DNA of 12,760 bases from positions 1-12,760 of the forward strand of contig JAISEZ010000170.1 in the NCBI GenBank assembly GCA_031263835.1. Reading direction: 5' to 3'. This document shows positions 1 to 6,166 of this stretch, piece by piece. A model generated the notes under the pieces. The model did not search any database. It saw only the letters and a program-made list of their open reading frames with translations, and had not been told where the DNA came from. Numbering within the stretch: the stretch's first letter is position 1; every line of letters begins with the position of its first letter. Made by a program: the position numbers and the translations under genes. This DNA is from Tannerella sp. (GTDB lineage: Bacteria > Bacteroidota > Bacteroidia > Bacteroidales > Tannerellaceae).

Positions 1-71
1 TAGCAATTTAACGGAAATACATTCCGCAACAGATAATCAATAATTAATAAGTAACAATTGAAGAATTACCT
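1..71 (+). other. 5' flank of the efflux operon
   Basis: This AT-rich stretch precedes the efflux adaptor gene. I see no match to the Bacteroidota promoter pattern (TTTG, then TAnnTTTG) and no strong ribosome-binding site. A small inverted repeat, CGGAA-ataca-TTCCG, lies near 12-26. In many Bacteroidota the gene before an RND adaptor encodes the TolC-like channel, so this may be the gap after such a gene, but that is inference: no coding sequence for it is visible here. Confidence 0.4.
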
Positions 72-1106
72 ATGAAGCGAAAGAATATATTCAAAGGAAT
101 CGCGCTGCTGGCCGTCGGCGCGCTGACCGCCTGCGGCGGCAACAGAGAGCAGGCCGCGAACGAAACGGCGGCGGCAGAGACGGCAGATACGCGCGTGAAG
201 GTGCATACGACCGTTGCGCGGCTGCAGACCGTTGACGACGTGTCGACCTATACGGGCAACGTGCAGGCCGACGTCATCAACCACATCACGCCCACCATGC
301 CGGGGCGCATCGAACGGATTTACGTCGAAATCGGCGACCGCGTCACGAAAGACCAGCTGCTCGTCCAGATGGAATCCTCGAACCTCCAGCAGCAGACCAC
401 GCAGCTGGCCAACCTCGAACGCGACTATGAGCGCTACAGCGCCCTGCTCGAAGTCGGCGGCATCGCCCAGCAGCAGGTTGACCAAATCAGGACGCAAATC
501 GACGTCCTCAAGGCCGCCATCAAAAACCTGCAGGACAATACGCAGCTGCGCAGCCCGATTAGCGGCGTGGTCACGGCGCGCAACTACGACAACGGCAACG
601 TCTTCGCCCAGCAGCCCATCCTCACCGTCCAGCAGCTCAACCTGCTGAAGGTGATTATCAACGTCTCGGAATCGTACTTCACCAAAGTGCGCGTCGGGAT
701 GAAGGTGGACATCCGGCTCGACGTTTACGGCAGCGAAGTCTTTGCGGGCAGGGTCAGCCTCATCTATCCCACCGTCGATGCCTCCAGCCACACGTTTGGC
801 GTCGAAGTGGCCATCGACAACCGCGACATGAAGGTGCGTCCGGGGATGTATGCCCGCGTGACGCTCAACTTCGGCACGGGCGAGAGCATCGTCGTGCCCG
901 ACGTGGCCGTGCAGAAACAGGCCGGCGCCAACGACAAGTACGTCTTCGTCGTGCAGAACGGCGTCGCCCGCTACCGCCGCGTCGAACCGGGACAGCGGCT
1001 GGACGAACAGTGCGAAATCCTTTCGGGCATCGAGCCGGGCGACGAGGTCGTCACCGCCGGACATACCCGCCTGATTGACGGCGCCGCCGTTCAGGTCATT
1101 CAATAA
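72..1106 (+). CDS. RND efflux pump periplasmic adaptor (membrane fusion lipoprotein)
   Basis: This 344-residue protein is the periplasmic adaptor that joins an RND inner-membrane pump to an outer-membrane channel. It starts with a lipoprotein signal peptide: a basic start (MKRKN), a hydrophobic segment and a lipobox L18-T-A-C21, so it is probably anchored in the inner membrane by lipid on Cys21. The order of parts fits the HlyD/AcrA family. The first half of the lipoyl-like domain is at about 69-101 (PGRIERIYVEIGDRV). A short alpha-helical hairpin rich in Gln, Leu and Glu runs from about 102 to 156. The second lipoyl half follows (LRSPISGVVTARNYDNG, 159-175). A beta-barrel domain occupies about 190-270, and a membrane-proximal domain reaches the C-terminus (VVPDVAVQKQ, then GIEPGDEVVTAG). 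The length is typical. The pump gene begins 18 bases after the stop codon, so the two are almost certainly co-transcribed. The substrate cannot be told from the sequence. Confidence 0.95.
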   Translation: MKRKNIFKGIALLAVGALTACGGNREQAANETAAAETADTRVKVHTTVARLQTVDDVSTYTGNVQADVINHITPTMPGRIERIYVEIGDRVTKDQLLVQMESSNLQQQTTQLANLERDYERYSALLEVGGIAQQQVDQIRTQIDVLKAAIKNLQDNTQLRSPISGVVTARNYDNGNVFAQQPILTVQQLNLLKVIINVSESYFTKVRVGMKVDIRLDVYGSEVFAGRVSLIYPTVDASSHTFGVEVAIDNRDMKVRPGMYARVTLNFGTGESIVVPDVAVQKQAGANDKYVFVVQNGVARYRRVEPGQRLDEQCEILSGIEPGDEVVTAGHTRLIDGAAVQVIQ

Positions 1107-1124
1107 CCCGTAACGACAGACCCT

Positions 1125-4100
1125 ATGAGTTTATATGCATCCGCCGTCAGGAAACCCGTCACCACCGCGCTGATATTCATCGGCGTGGCCATCATCGGAC
1201 TTTATTCCTTCACCCGTCTGCCGATTGACCTCTTCCCGGACATCGAGACCAACATGCTGACCGTCATCACGGCCTACCCCGGCGCCAGCGCGTCGGACAT
1301 CGAGACCAACGTCACCCGCCCGCTGGAGGACGTCCTCAACACGGTCGAAGACCTCAAGGAGATTACCTCGCAGTCGAAGGACAACATGTCGCTCGTCACC
1401 CTCGAATTTAACTACGGCACCGACATCGACGCCGCCACGAACGACGTGCGCGACAAAATCGACATGGTACGCTCCTCGCTGCCCGACGCCATCAGCAACC
1501 CGCTTATCTTCAAGTTCAGCATGGACATGATACCCGTGGTCATCTATTCCGCCACGGCGCGCGAGAGCGTCAACGCGCTCTACAAGATTCTGGACGAAAA
1601 GGTGGCCAACCCGCTCAACCGCGTCGAGGGCGTGGGCGCCGTCACCGTCTCCGGCGCACCCCAGCGGCAGATACAGGTCAACGTCGCCCCCGAAAAGCTC
1701 GAGGCCTATCAGCTGACCGTCGAGCAAATCGCCGCCATCATTCAGGCCGAAAACCTGAACGTCCCGGCCGGCAGCTTCGACATCGGCACCGAGACCTACG
1801 CCCTGCGCATCGAAGGCGAATTCAAGGCGAGCGAACAGCTGCTCGGCGTCGTGGTCGGCAGCCGCGGCGGGCGCAACGTCTATCTGCGCGACGTGGCCTC
1901 CGTCAAGGACACCATCGAGAGCCGCATCCAGGAAGCCTATACCAACGAGGTCAAGGGCGCCCTCGTCATCGTACAGAAGCAGTCGGGCGCCAACACCGTG
2001 TCCATCGCCGACAGGGTCAACCAAATCATGCCCGGCCTGCAGCAGACGCTCCCGCCCGACGTGCAGCTGACCCTCCTGATGGACACCTCCGACTTCATCC
2101 GCGAATCCATCGACTCGCTGACCGAGACCATCCTGCTGGCCATCCTCTTCGTCGTGCTCGTCGTCCTCTTCTTCCTCGGACGCTGGCGGGCGACGATTAT
2201 CATCGTGCTGGCCATCCCGATTTCGCTCATCGCGTCCTTCATCTACCTGATGGCCACGGGAGGAAGCCTGAACATCATCTCGCTCTCGTCCCTCACCATC
2301 GCCATCGGGCTGGTGGTGGACGACGCCATCGTGGTGCTCGAAAACGTCACCCGCCACATCGAACGCGGCAGCACGCCCCGGCAGGCCGCCGTCTATGCGA
2401 CCAACGAGGTGGGCGTGGCCGTCATCGCCTCGACGCTGACCATCATCGCCGTCTTCTTCCCCCTCACCATGACCACGGGACTGGCCGGCGTCATGTTCGG
2501 CGTGCTGGGATGGATGGTGACCATCATGGTCACCGTCTCGGTCATTGTCGCCCTCTCGCTCACGCCCATGCTCTGCTCGCAGATGCTCCGGCTCACCTCG
2601 ACGCAGGGACGGCTGTTCGACCGGCTCTATCACCCCGTGAAAGTGGGACTGGACAAGCTGGACGCCGCCTACGGCCGTCTGGTCAACCTCTGCGTGCGCA
2701 ACCGCTGGAAGACGGTGCTCGTCTGTTTCTCCACCTTCTTCCTCATCATGGCGCCGGCCTCCAGGCTCATCAAGTTCGACTTCATGCCCGCCTCCGACAA
2801 CAGCATGATTACGGCCGAGGTCTATATGCCCACCGGCACGCGGATGGAAGTGGCGCGCGACATGGCGCTGCGCATCGACAGCCTGATTCGCGTCAAGTAT
2901 CCGGAGGTGAAGACGCGCTCGTTCGACGTCGGTCAGGCGGATGAAGACAACACCTTCGCCGCCATGCAGGCCAACGCCACCAACCTCATCTCCTACCGCC
3001 TGCGCTGCACCGAACCCGATGAACGCCGGCGCACCATCTACGACGTGGCCGACGGCCTGCGGCAGGACTTCGACAACATGCCCGAACTCTACAAGTACAC
3101 CATCACCCCCGGCGGTGAAGGAGGCCTGATGGGGTCGGGTGCCAGCGACCTGGAGGTGGAAATCTACGGTCACGACCTGGCGCAGACCGACGTCATTGCC
3201 GCGGAACTGAAAGCGCGCCTGGGCGGCATCCGCGGGCTGCGCGACCTGGTGGTCAGCCGTCAGGACTACCGCACCGAATATCAGGTGGACTTCGACCGCG
3301 AGAAGCTGGCCGAGAACGGCCTGAACTCCGCCACCGCCGCGACCTACGTGCGTAACCGCATCAACGGCTCCTATACCTCGAAATACCGCGAAGACGGCGA
3401 CGAGTACGACATCGTGGTACGCTACGACGAGCGCTACCGCCAGTCCATCGAGGAAATCGAGAACATACAGGTGTACAACGCCCAGGGCGTGCCGATTCGC
3501 ATCCGCGAGCTGGGCCGGGTGGTGGAACGCAACACGCTGCCGCAGATTGACCGCCAGAACCGCCAGCGCGTGAACAAGGTGCAGGGTACGCTCTACAACG
3601 CCGCCCTGAGCGACGTGGTCGCATCGGCGGAGAGCGTCATCGCCGACATGCGCGCCGAGGGACGCATCCCGGCGGAAATCGGCATCCACATCGGCGGCTC
3701 CTACGAAGACCAGCAGGAAAGCAACAGCGACCTGGGGCTGCTGATGATTCTGTGCGTCATTCTGGTGTACATCGTCATGGCGGCGCAGTTCGAATCGCTC
3801 ACCTACCCGTTCATCATCGTGCTGTCGCTCACCTTCGGACTGGCCGGCGTGGTGCTGGGCATGATGATTACCGGCAAGCCCATCAGCCTGATGAGCATGG
3901 TAGGTATCGTGATGCTGATAGGCATTGTGGTGAAGAACGGCATCGTCTTTATCGACTACGCCAACCTGAACCGCGAGCGGGGCATGTCCATCGACCGTGC
4001 CATCGTCGATGCGGGACGTTCGCGTCTGCGTCCGATACTGATGACCACGGCCACGACGGTGCTGGGCATGATACCGATGGCCATCCCGCGCGGGACGGGT

Positions 4101-4277
4101 TCGGAGATGTGGCAGCCGATGGGTATAGCCATCGTAGCCGGGCTGTCGTTCTCGACGCTGCTGACGCTGCTGTATGTTCCGGCGCTGTATTCCATCTTCG
4201 GCGCCAACGGCGTCCGTCGCCAGCGGAAGAAGCTCCGCAAACTCTTCAATCAAGGCAAACTAAAAAAGATTCAGTAA
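1125..4277 (+). CDS. RND efflux pump inner-membrane transporter, HAE-1 (AcrB-like) type
   Basis: This 1050-residue protein is a proton-driven exporter of the AcrB/MexB class and has the full family length. The first membrane helix is at about 13-30, followed by the typical RLPIDLFPDIE stretch and a large periplasmic porter loop. A block of helices spans about 335-485 and carries the proton-relay pair Asp399-Asp400 (GLVVDDAIVVLENV, helix 4). The central helix near 529-547 opens the second half. A second periplasmic loop follows, then a second helix block from about 868 to 1025. Lys937 (GIVVKNGIVFID) matches the relay lysine of helix 10. The double Asp favours the drug/hydrophobe (HAE-1) subgroup over the metal (HME) subgroup, which usually keeps one Asp here. 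The basic C-terminal tail is cytoplasmic. It needs the adaptor encoded just upstream and an outer-membrane channel not seen in the window. The GC content is high, which also produces a long non-coding reading frame on the opposite strand. Confidence 0.96.
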   Translation: MSLYASAVRKPVTTALIFIGVAIIGLYSFTRLPIDLFPDIETNMLTVITAYPGASASDIETNVTRPLEDVLNTVEDLKEITSQSKDNMSLVTLEFNYGTDIDAATNDVRDKIDMVRSSLPDAISNPLIFKFSMDMIPVVIYSATARESVNALYKILDEKVANPLNRVEGVGAVTVSGAPQRQIQVNVAPEKLEAYQLTVEQIAAIIQAENLNVPAGSFDIGTETYALRIEGEFKASEQLLGVVVGSRGGRNVYLRDVASVKDTIESRIQEAYTNEVKGALVIVQKQSGANTVSIADRVNQIMPGLQQTLPPDVQLTLLMDTSDFIRESIDSLTETILLAILFVVLVVLFFLGRWRATIIIVLAIPISLIASFIYLMATGGSLNIISLSSLTIAIGLVVDDAIVVLENVTRHIERGSTPRQAAVYATNEVGVAVIASTLTIIAVFFPLTMTTGLAGVMFGVLGWMVTIMVTVSVIVALSLTPMLCSQMLRLTSTQGRLFDRLYHPVKVGLDKLDAAYGRLVNLCVRNRWKTVLVCFSTFFLIMAPASRLIKFDFMPASDNSMITAEVYMPTGTRMEVARDMALRIDSLIRVKYPEVKTRSFDVGQADEDNTFAAMQANATNLISYRLRCTEPDERRRTIYDVADGLRQDFDNMPELYKYTITPGGEGGLMGSGASDLEVEIYGHDLAQTDVIAAELKARLGGIRGLRDLVVSRQDYRTEYQVDFDREKLAENGLNSATAATYVRNRINGSYTSKYREDGDEYDIVVRYDERYRQSIEEIENIQVYNAQGVPIRIRELGRVVERNTLPQIDRQNRQRVNKVQGTLYNAALSDVVASAESVIADMRAEGRIPAEIGIHIGGSYEDQQESNSDLGLLMILCVILVYIVMAAQFESLTYPFIIVLSLTFGLAGVVLGMMITGKPISLMSMVGIVMLIGIVVKNGIVFIDYANLNRERGMSIDRAIVDAGRSRLRPILMTTATTVLGMIPMAIPRGTGSEMWQPMGIAIVAGLSFSTLLTLLYVPALYSIFGANGVRRQRKKLRKLFNQGKLKKIQ

Positions 4278-4280
4278 ACA

Positions 4281-4574
4281 ATGAAAGCAATATTCGTACC
4301 CTACAATCAGGCGCTCAAGGAACGCCTGATTGACCTGCTCGACCGGATGAGCATCCGCGGCTTCACGCTGTGGGACGAGGTGCAGGGACGCGGCAGCCGC
4401 ACGGGTGAACCGCACTACGGCAGCCACGCCTGGCCAACGCTGAACTCGGCGCTGCTGACCCTCGTCCCCGACGACCGCGTCGATGCACTGCTCGCCCAGC
4501 TCCAAACTCTGGACGAGGAAAATGAAATGCAGGGACTGCACGCCTTCGTATGGGAGGTCGAGAAGGGGATATAG
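4281..4574 (+). CDS. Small PII-like (ferredoxin-fold) protein of the efflux operon
   Basis: This 97-residue soluble protein has no signal peptide or membrane helix. The layout resembles PII-like signalling proteins: beta strand 1 (MKAIFVPYNQ), a helix (ALKERLIDLLDRMSIRGFTLW), a polar Gly/Arg-rich loop at about 33-50 (DEVQGRGSRTGEPHYG) in the place of the PII T-loop, a strand (SALLTLVPDD), a second helix (VDALLAQLQTLDEEN) and a final strand (LHAFVWEVEKG). PII-like proteins usually form trimers, and some bind nucleotides or metals and act on transporters. The gene starts 3 bases after the pump stop codon, so translation is probably coupled and the product probably serves the pump. Which ligand it binds, or whether it touches the pump, cannot be seen. 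A CutA-like or DUF3240-like protein would look similar; I am fairly sure of the fold class and unsure of the subfamily. Confidence 0.72.
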   Translation: MKAIFVPYNQALKERLIDLLDRMSIRGFTLWDEVQGRGSRTGEPHYGSHAWPTLNSALLTLVPDDRVDALLAQLQTLDEENEMQGLHAFVWEVEKGI

Positions 4575-4578
4575 AGGA

Positions 4579-4624
4579 TTAAGTAGTTAGTAGATAGTAG
4601 TTAGTAGTTGGCAGTTGGCAGTCA
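4579..4624. repeat. Low-complexity TAGTTAG / GTTGGCA repeat
   Basis: Directly after the PII-like gene the sequence becomes a degenerate run of TAGT, TTAGTAG and GTTGGCA words. In reverse complement it reads as ACTAACTACT and CTGCCAACTG, a kind of short intergenic repeat often seen in Bacteroidota and often misread as small proteins containing LLTT. It contains no gene. It abuts the left end of the inverted-repeat element. Confidence 0.6.
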
Positions 4625-4891
4625 GGCATTGTCCGGAAATAAACCGTACATTTCTGGACTGCTTCGTTCCTCGCAGGGACGGTCGGCAGGCCCGGGCTGT
4701 TTTGCTTTGCTTTGCTTTGCTTCGTTCCTCGCAACCCCTCGCAGTTCGCAAGGACGGTCGGCGTAGCGACGGCCGCCGGAAAATGAACGTTCGTCGACCC
4801 GTCCCTGCGGGGAGTTGCGAGACGTTGCGAGGGGTTGCGAGGAACGAAGCAAAGCAAAGCAGTCCAGTATTGTTTATTTCCGGACAATGCC
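4625..4891. repeat. 267-bp element with perfect 20-bp inverted ends (MITE-like)
   Basis: The ends are perfect 20-bp inverted repeats: GGCATTGTCCGGAAATAAAC at 4625-4644 and its reverse complement at 4872-4891. Similarity continues inward in broken form (CTGGACTGCTT near 4654-4664 against AAGCAGTCCAG near 4857-4867). Inside are three copies of GCTTCGTTCCTCGCA, direct at 4661-4675 and 4719-4733 and inverted at 4836-4850. There are also four tandem TTTGC pentamers (4701-4720), a shorter inverted set near 4847-4860, and three 10-bp repeats starting GTTGCGAG (4814-4843). The GCTTCGTTCCTCGCA core is a dispersed repeat found in many bacteria. No transposase is encoded and no clear target duplication is seen, although TTAGTAG occurs near both ends (4601-4607 and 4892-4898). 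As RNA it could fold into one long hairpin between the convergent genes and might act as a two-way terminator. Confidence 0.8.
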
Positions 4892-4930
4892 TTAGTAGCA
4901 TAGAGTTACGGTTTCCATGTGACTGACCTG

Positions 4931-5094
4931 GTGCAGCCCACGTGTGTGGGATAGTGCAGCCCACACATGTGGGATAGTACCAGCCCACACGTGTGGGATA
5001 GTACCAGCCCACACATGTGGGATAGTGTTAGCCCACGTGCGTGAGATAGTGCAGTTCACGTGCGTGAAATAGTGCAGCCCGCATACGTGGCAAG
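4931..5094. repeat. Seven tandem 23-24-bp units, each with a 14-bp palindrome
   Basis: Seven head-to-tail units start at 4931, 4954, 4977, 5001, 5025, 5049 and 5072. Each has a linker (ATA then GTGCAG, GTACCAG or GTGTTAG) and a palindrome of the form CCCAC-NNNN-GTGGG, for example CCCACACGTGTGGG in unit 3. Units 1 to 4 keep the arms intact while the central four bases vary (GTGT, ACAT, ACGT, ACAT). Unit 6 has TTCAC and GTGAA, so both arms changed together. Unit 5 has one changed arm (CCCAC and GTGAG) and unit 7 is degenerate. There are no unique spacers, so this is not a CRISPR array. The array lies between two convergent genes, 64 bp beyond the end of the crp-type gene. Possible roles are an array of binding sites for a dimeric protein or a chain of small RNA hairpins; nothing in the window decides between them. 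Confidence 0.9.
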
Positions 5095-5101
5095 GTGTTC
5101 C

Positions 5102-5156
5102 CCGCCGCTCGCCCTTGAATTTTTGAATCTTTGAATGATTGAATCTTTGAATCTTT
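5102..5156. repeat. Dispersed repeat with five GAATNNNN octamers, copy 1
   Basis: A CCGCCGCTCGCCCTT head (5102-5116) is followed by five exact 8-bp units starting GAAT (5117-5156; GAATCTTT occurs three times). The repeat touches the stop codon of the crp-type gene. A second copy at 12557-12603 has the same head and four octamers, so the octamer number varies between copies. Read on the other strand it gives the KIQRF/SKIQKFKGERR-like peptides often predicted wrongly in Bacteroidota genomes. Confidence 0.85.
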
Positions 5157-5157
5157 T

Positions 5158-5859
5158 TTATCCCAGCAAGCTGATTTTGCGCAGGCGTTCTTCGTCGATG
5201 ATTTTCACTTTCCGGCCGTCCAGTGCGATGATGCGTTCGGCAACAAACGTGGACAGTGTGCGGATGGCGTTGGAGGTGGTCATGTTGGAGTGGTTGGCGA
5301 GGTCTTCGCGTGAAAGGTAGATGCTGAGGGTTGCGCCGTCTTCTTCCCTGCCGTAACAGTCCAGAAGGTACAGGATCGATTCTGCCAGCCGGCCGCGGAC
5401 ATGTTTCTGGGTCAGGTTGACGGTGCGCGCGTCGGCAATGCCCAGATCGGTCGAAAGCTGGCGGATGACAAACATGGCCAGGTTGGAATTGGCGCGAATC
5501 AGCGACTCGATCACCGCCATCGGGATGATGCATACGGTAGACGTCTCGAAGGCCGAGGCCGCCGTCAGGTATTTTTCCCGGGCAAAGTATGCGCGGTAGG
5601 CAAAATACTGGATGGGCTTGATCATGCGGATGATCTGGCTTCGTCCGCCCACTCCCTTCTTGAAAATCCTGACCTTCCCCTTGAGCAAACACATCATGTC
5701 CTTCGGGTCGTCGCCTTCGCAGTAAATCATCTCGTTCCGCTTGAATTGCTGAATGACGGAGTTGTATCGAAGGGTTACCCGTTCCTGATCCGTCAGGACT
5801 CTCCAAACCTCCCATAAACTTGCCGAAAGATCGACTTCTTTCTTTTTTTCTGCTATCAC
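5158..5859 (-). CDS. Crp/Fnr-family transcriptional regulator
   Basis: This 233-residue cytoplasmic DNA-binding regulator has the family's usual length. The N-terminal half (about 20-130) is a cNMP-binding-like beta-roll with the Gly-containing turns EGDDPKDMMCLLKGKVRIFKK (48-68). A long dimerisation helix follows at about 115-140. The C-terminal winged helix-turn-helix is at about 155-223, with LSREDLANHSNMTTSNAIRTL as the HTH (182-202). The canonical cAMP-pocket pattern (FGE followed by RSA) is absent; the region reads YFAYRAYFAREKYLTAASA, so cAMP binding is unlikely. The few Cys residues (47, 57, 110, 168) do not form an FNR iron-sulfur pattern. The start is GTG at 5857-5859. An in-frame stop lies three codons upstream and the next Met is residue 44, inside the beta-roll, so GTG is the best start. 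The gene is separated from the susC operon by two hairpins and has its own promoter. Its targets and signal are unknown. Confidence 0.92.
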   Translation of the reverse strand: MIAEKKKEVDLSASLWEVWRVLTDQERVTLRYNSVIQQFKRNEMIYCEGDDPKDMMCLLKGKVRIFKKGVGGRSQIIRMIKPIQYFAYRAYFAREKYLTAASAFETSTVCIIPMAVIESLIRANSNLAMFVIRQLSTDLGIADARTVNLTQKHVRGRLAESILYLLDCYGREEDGATLSIYLSREDLANHSNMTTSNAIRTLSTFVAERIIALDGRKVKIIDEERLRKISLLG

Positions 5860-5888
5860 AATCTGTTATAAAACATAGTTCTTGAGCA

Positions 5889-5920
5889 CAAAAATAGCGT
5901 ATTCCCAACAAATATACAAA
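5889..5920 (-). promoter_or_regulatory. Bacteroidota-type promoter of the crp/fnr-like gene
   Basis: On the minus strand a TTTG box (plus-strand 5917-5920) is followed after exactly 20 bases by TATTTTTG (5889-5896). This matches the -33 TTTG and -7 TAnnTTTG elements of the Bacteroidota primary sigma factor. Transcription should begin near 5882-5884, giving a leader of about 25 nt before the GTG start. No strong Shine-Dalgarno sequence is seen, which is normal in this phylum. Confidence 0.75.
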
Positions 5921-5953
5921 AATAACGAGGTGCAATTCAAAATGTCGAATCTG

Positions 5954-5968
5954 CAATCCGGGGGATTG
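5954..5968. promoter_or_regulatory. Palindrome upstream of the crp/fnr-like promoter
   Basis: CAATCC-GGG-GGATTG is a perfect 6-bp inverted repeat with a 3-bp centre. It lies about 34 bp upstream of the -33 box of the regulator promoter. The symmetry suits a dimeric DNA-binding protein, but a single short palindrome can occur by chance, so this is only a candidate operator. Confidence 0.25.
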
Positions 5969-6040
5969 AAAGGGAAAAACACCACCTTCTCCACCAACCG
6001 GCCTTGCGATGAAGGAAGCAATCATGTACGGCACATCAAA

Positions 6041-6067
6041 AAGTCCCGGATTTTCTTTCCGGGACTT
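6041..6067 (-). terminator. Rho-independent terminator (second of two)
   Basis: A perfect 9-bp stem, AAGTCCCGG (6041-6049) with CCGGGACTT (6059-6067), encloses a 9-nt loop. Read on the minus strand the stem runs into TTTTT, so it terminates transcription coming from the susC-susD-lipoprotein operon. There is no T run in the plus direction. Confidence 0.75.
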
Positions 6068-6071
6068 CAAA

Positions 6072-6108
6072 AGAGCACCCACAATGTTCCGTACAATGCG
6101 GGTGCTCT
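6072..6108 (-). terminator. Terminator-like hairpin (first of two)
   Basis: AGAGCACCC (6072-6080) pairs perfectly with GGGTGCTCT (6100-6108) across a 19-nt loop. On the minus strand the stem ends in TTTT. It lies about 60 bp past the lipoprotein stop codon and directly before the second hairpin. The loop is larger than usual, so it is a weaker terminator candidate than its neighbour, or an RNA 3'-end protection hairpin. Confidence 0.5.
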
Positions 6109-6166
6109 CGTCAAATACGCCTGACAGCGCAGCTTTTTTTATTCGCAGTATGATACTGCCAATGCA

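Noticed and set aside
66..1103. 345-codon minus-strand frame opposite the adaptor gene
   Set aside because: Same GC-driven mirror effect; the plus strand has a lipobox and all adaptor domains.
1131..4253. Very long open frame on the minus strand opposite the RND pump
   Set aside because: Its product is His, Asp and Arg rich with no recognisable domain, and it mirrors a clear RND gene. High GC removes stop codons on the opposite strand.
4587..5012. Several small frames in the repeat cluster with RNEAKQS, LRGTKQS or YPTRVG peptides
   Set aside because: These are translations of dispersed DNA repeats, a common source of false small proteins in Bacteroidota.
4931..5094. CRISPR array
   Set aside because: Units are contiguous with only 9-10-bp conserved linkers; no unique spacers and no cas genes.
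4892..6082. 396-codon minus-strand frame across the palindrome array and the regulator
   Set aside because: Its C-terminal part translates the 23-24-bp repeats (repeated IPHVWA) and the rest overlaps the true regulator in another frame.
6127..6159. T7 run and GCAGTA-TGA-TACTGC palindrome as a terminator
   Set aside because: The T run precedes the palindrome on the plus strand, and on the minus strand the palindrome is followed by A residues, so neither direction gives a terminator.
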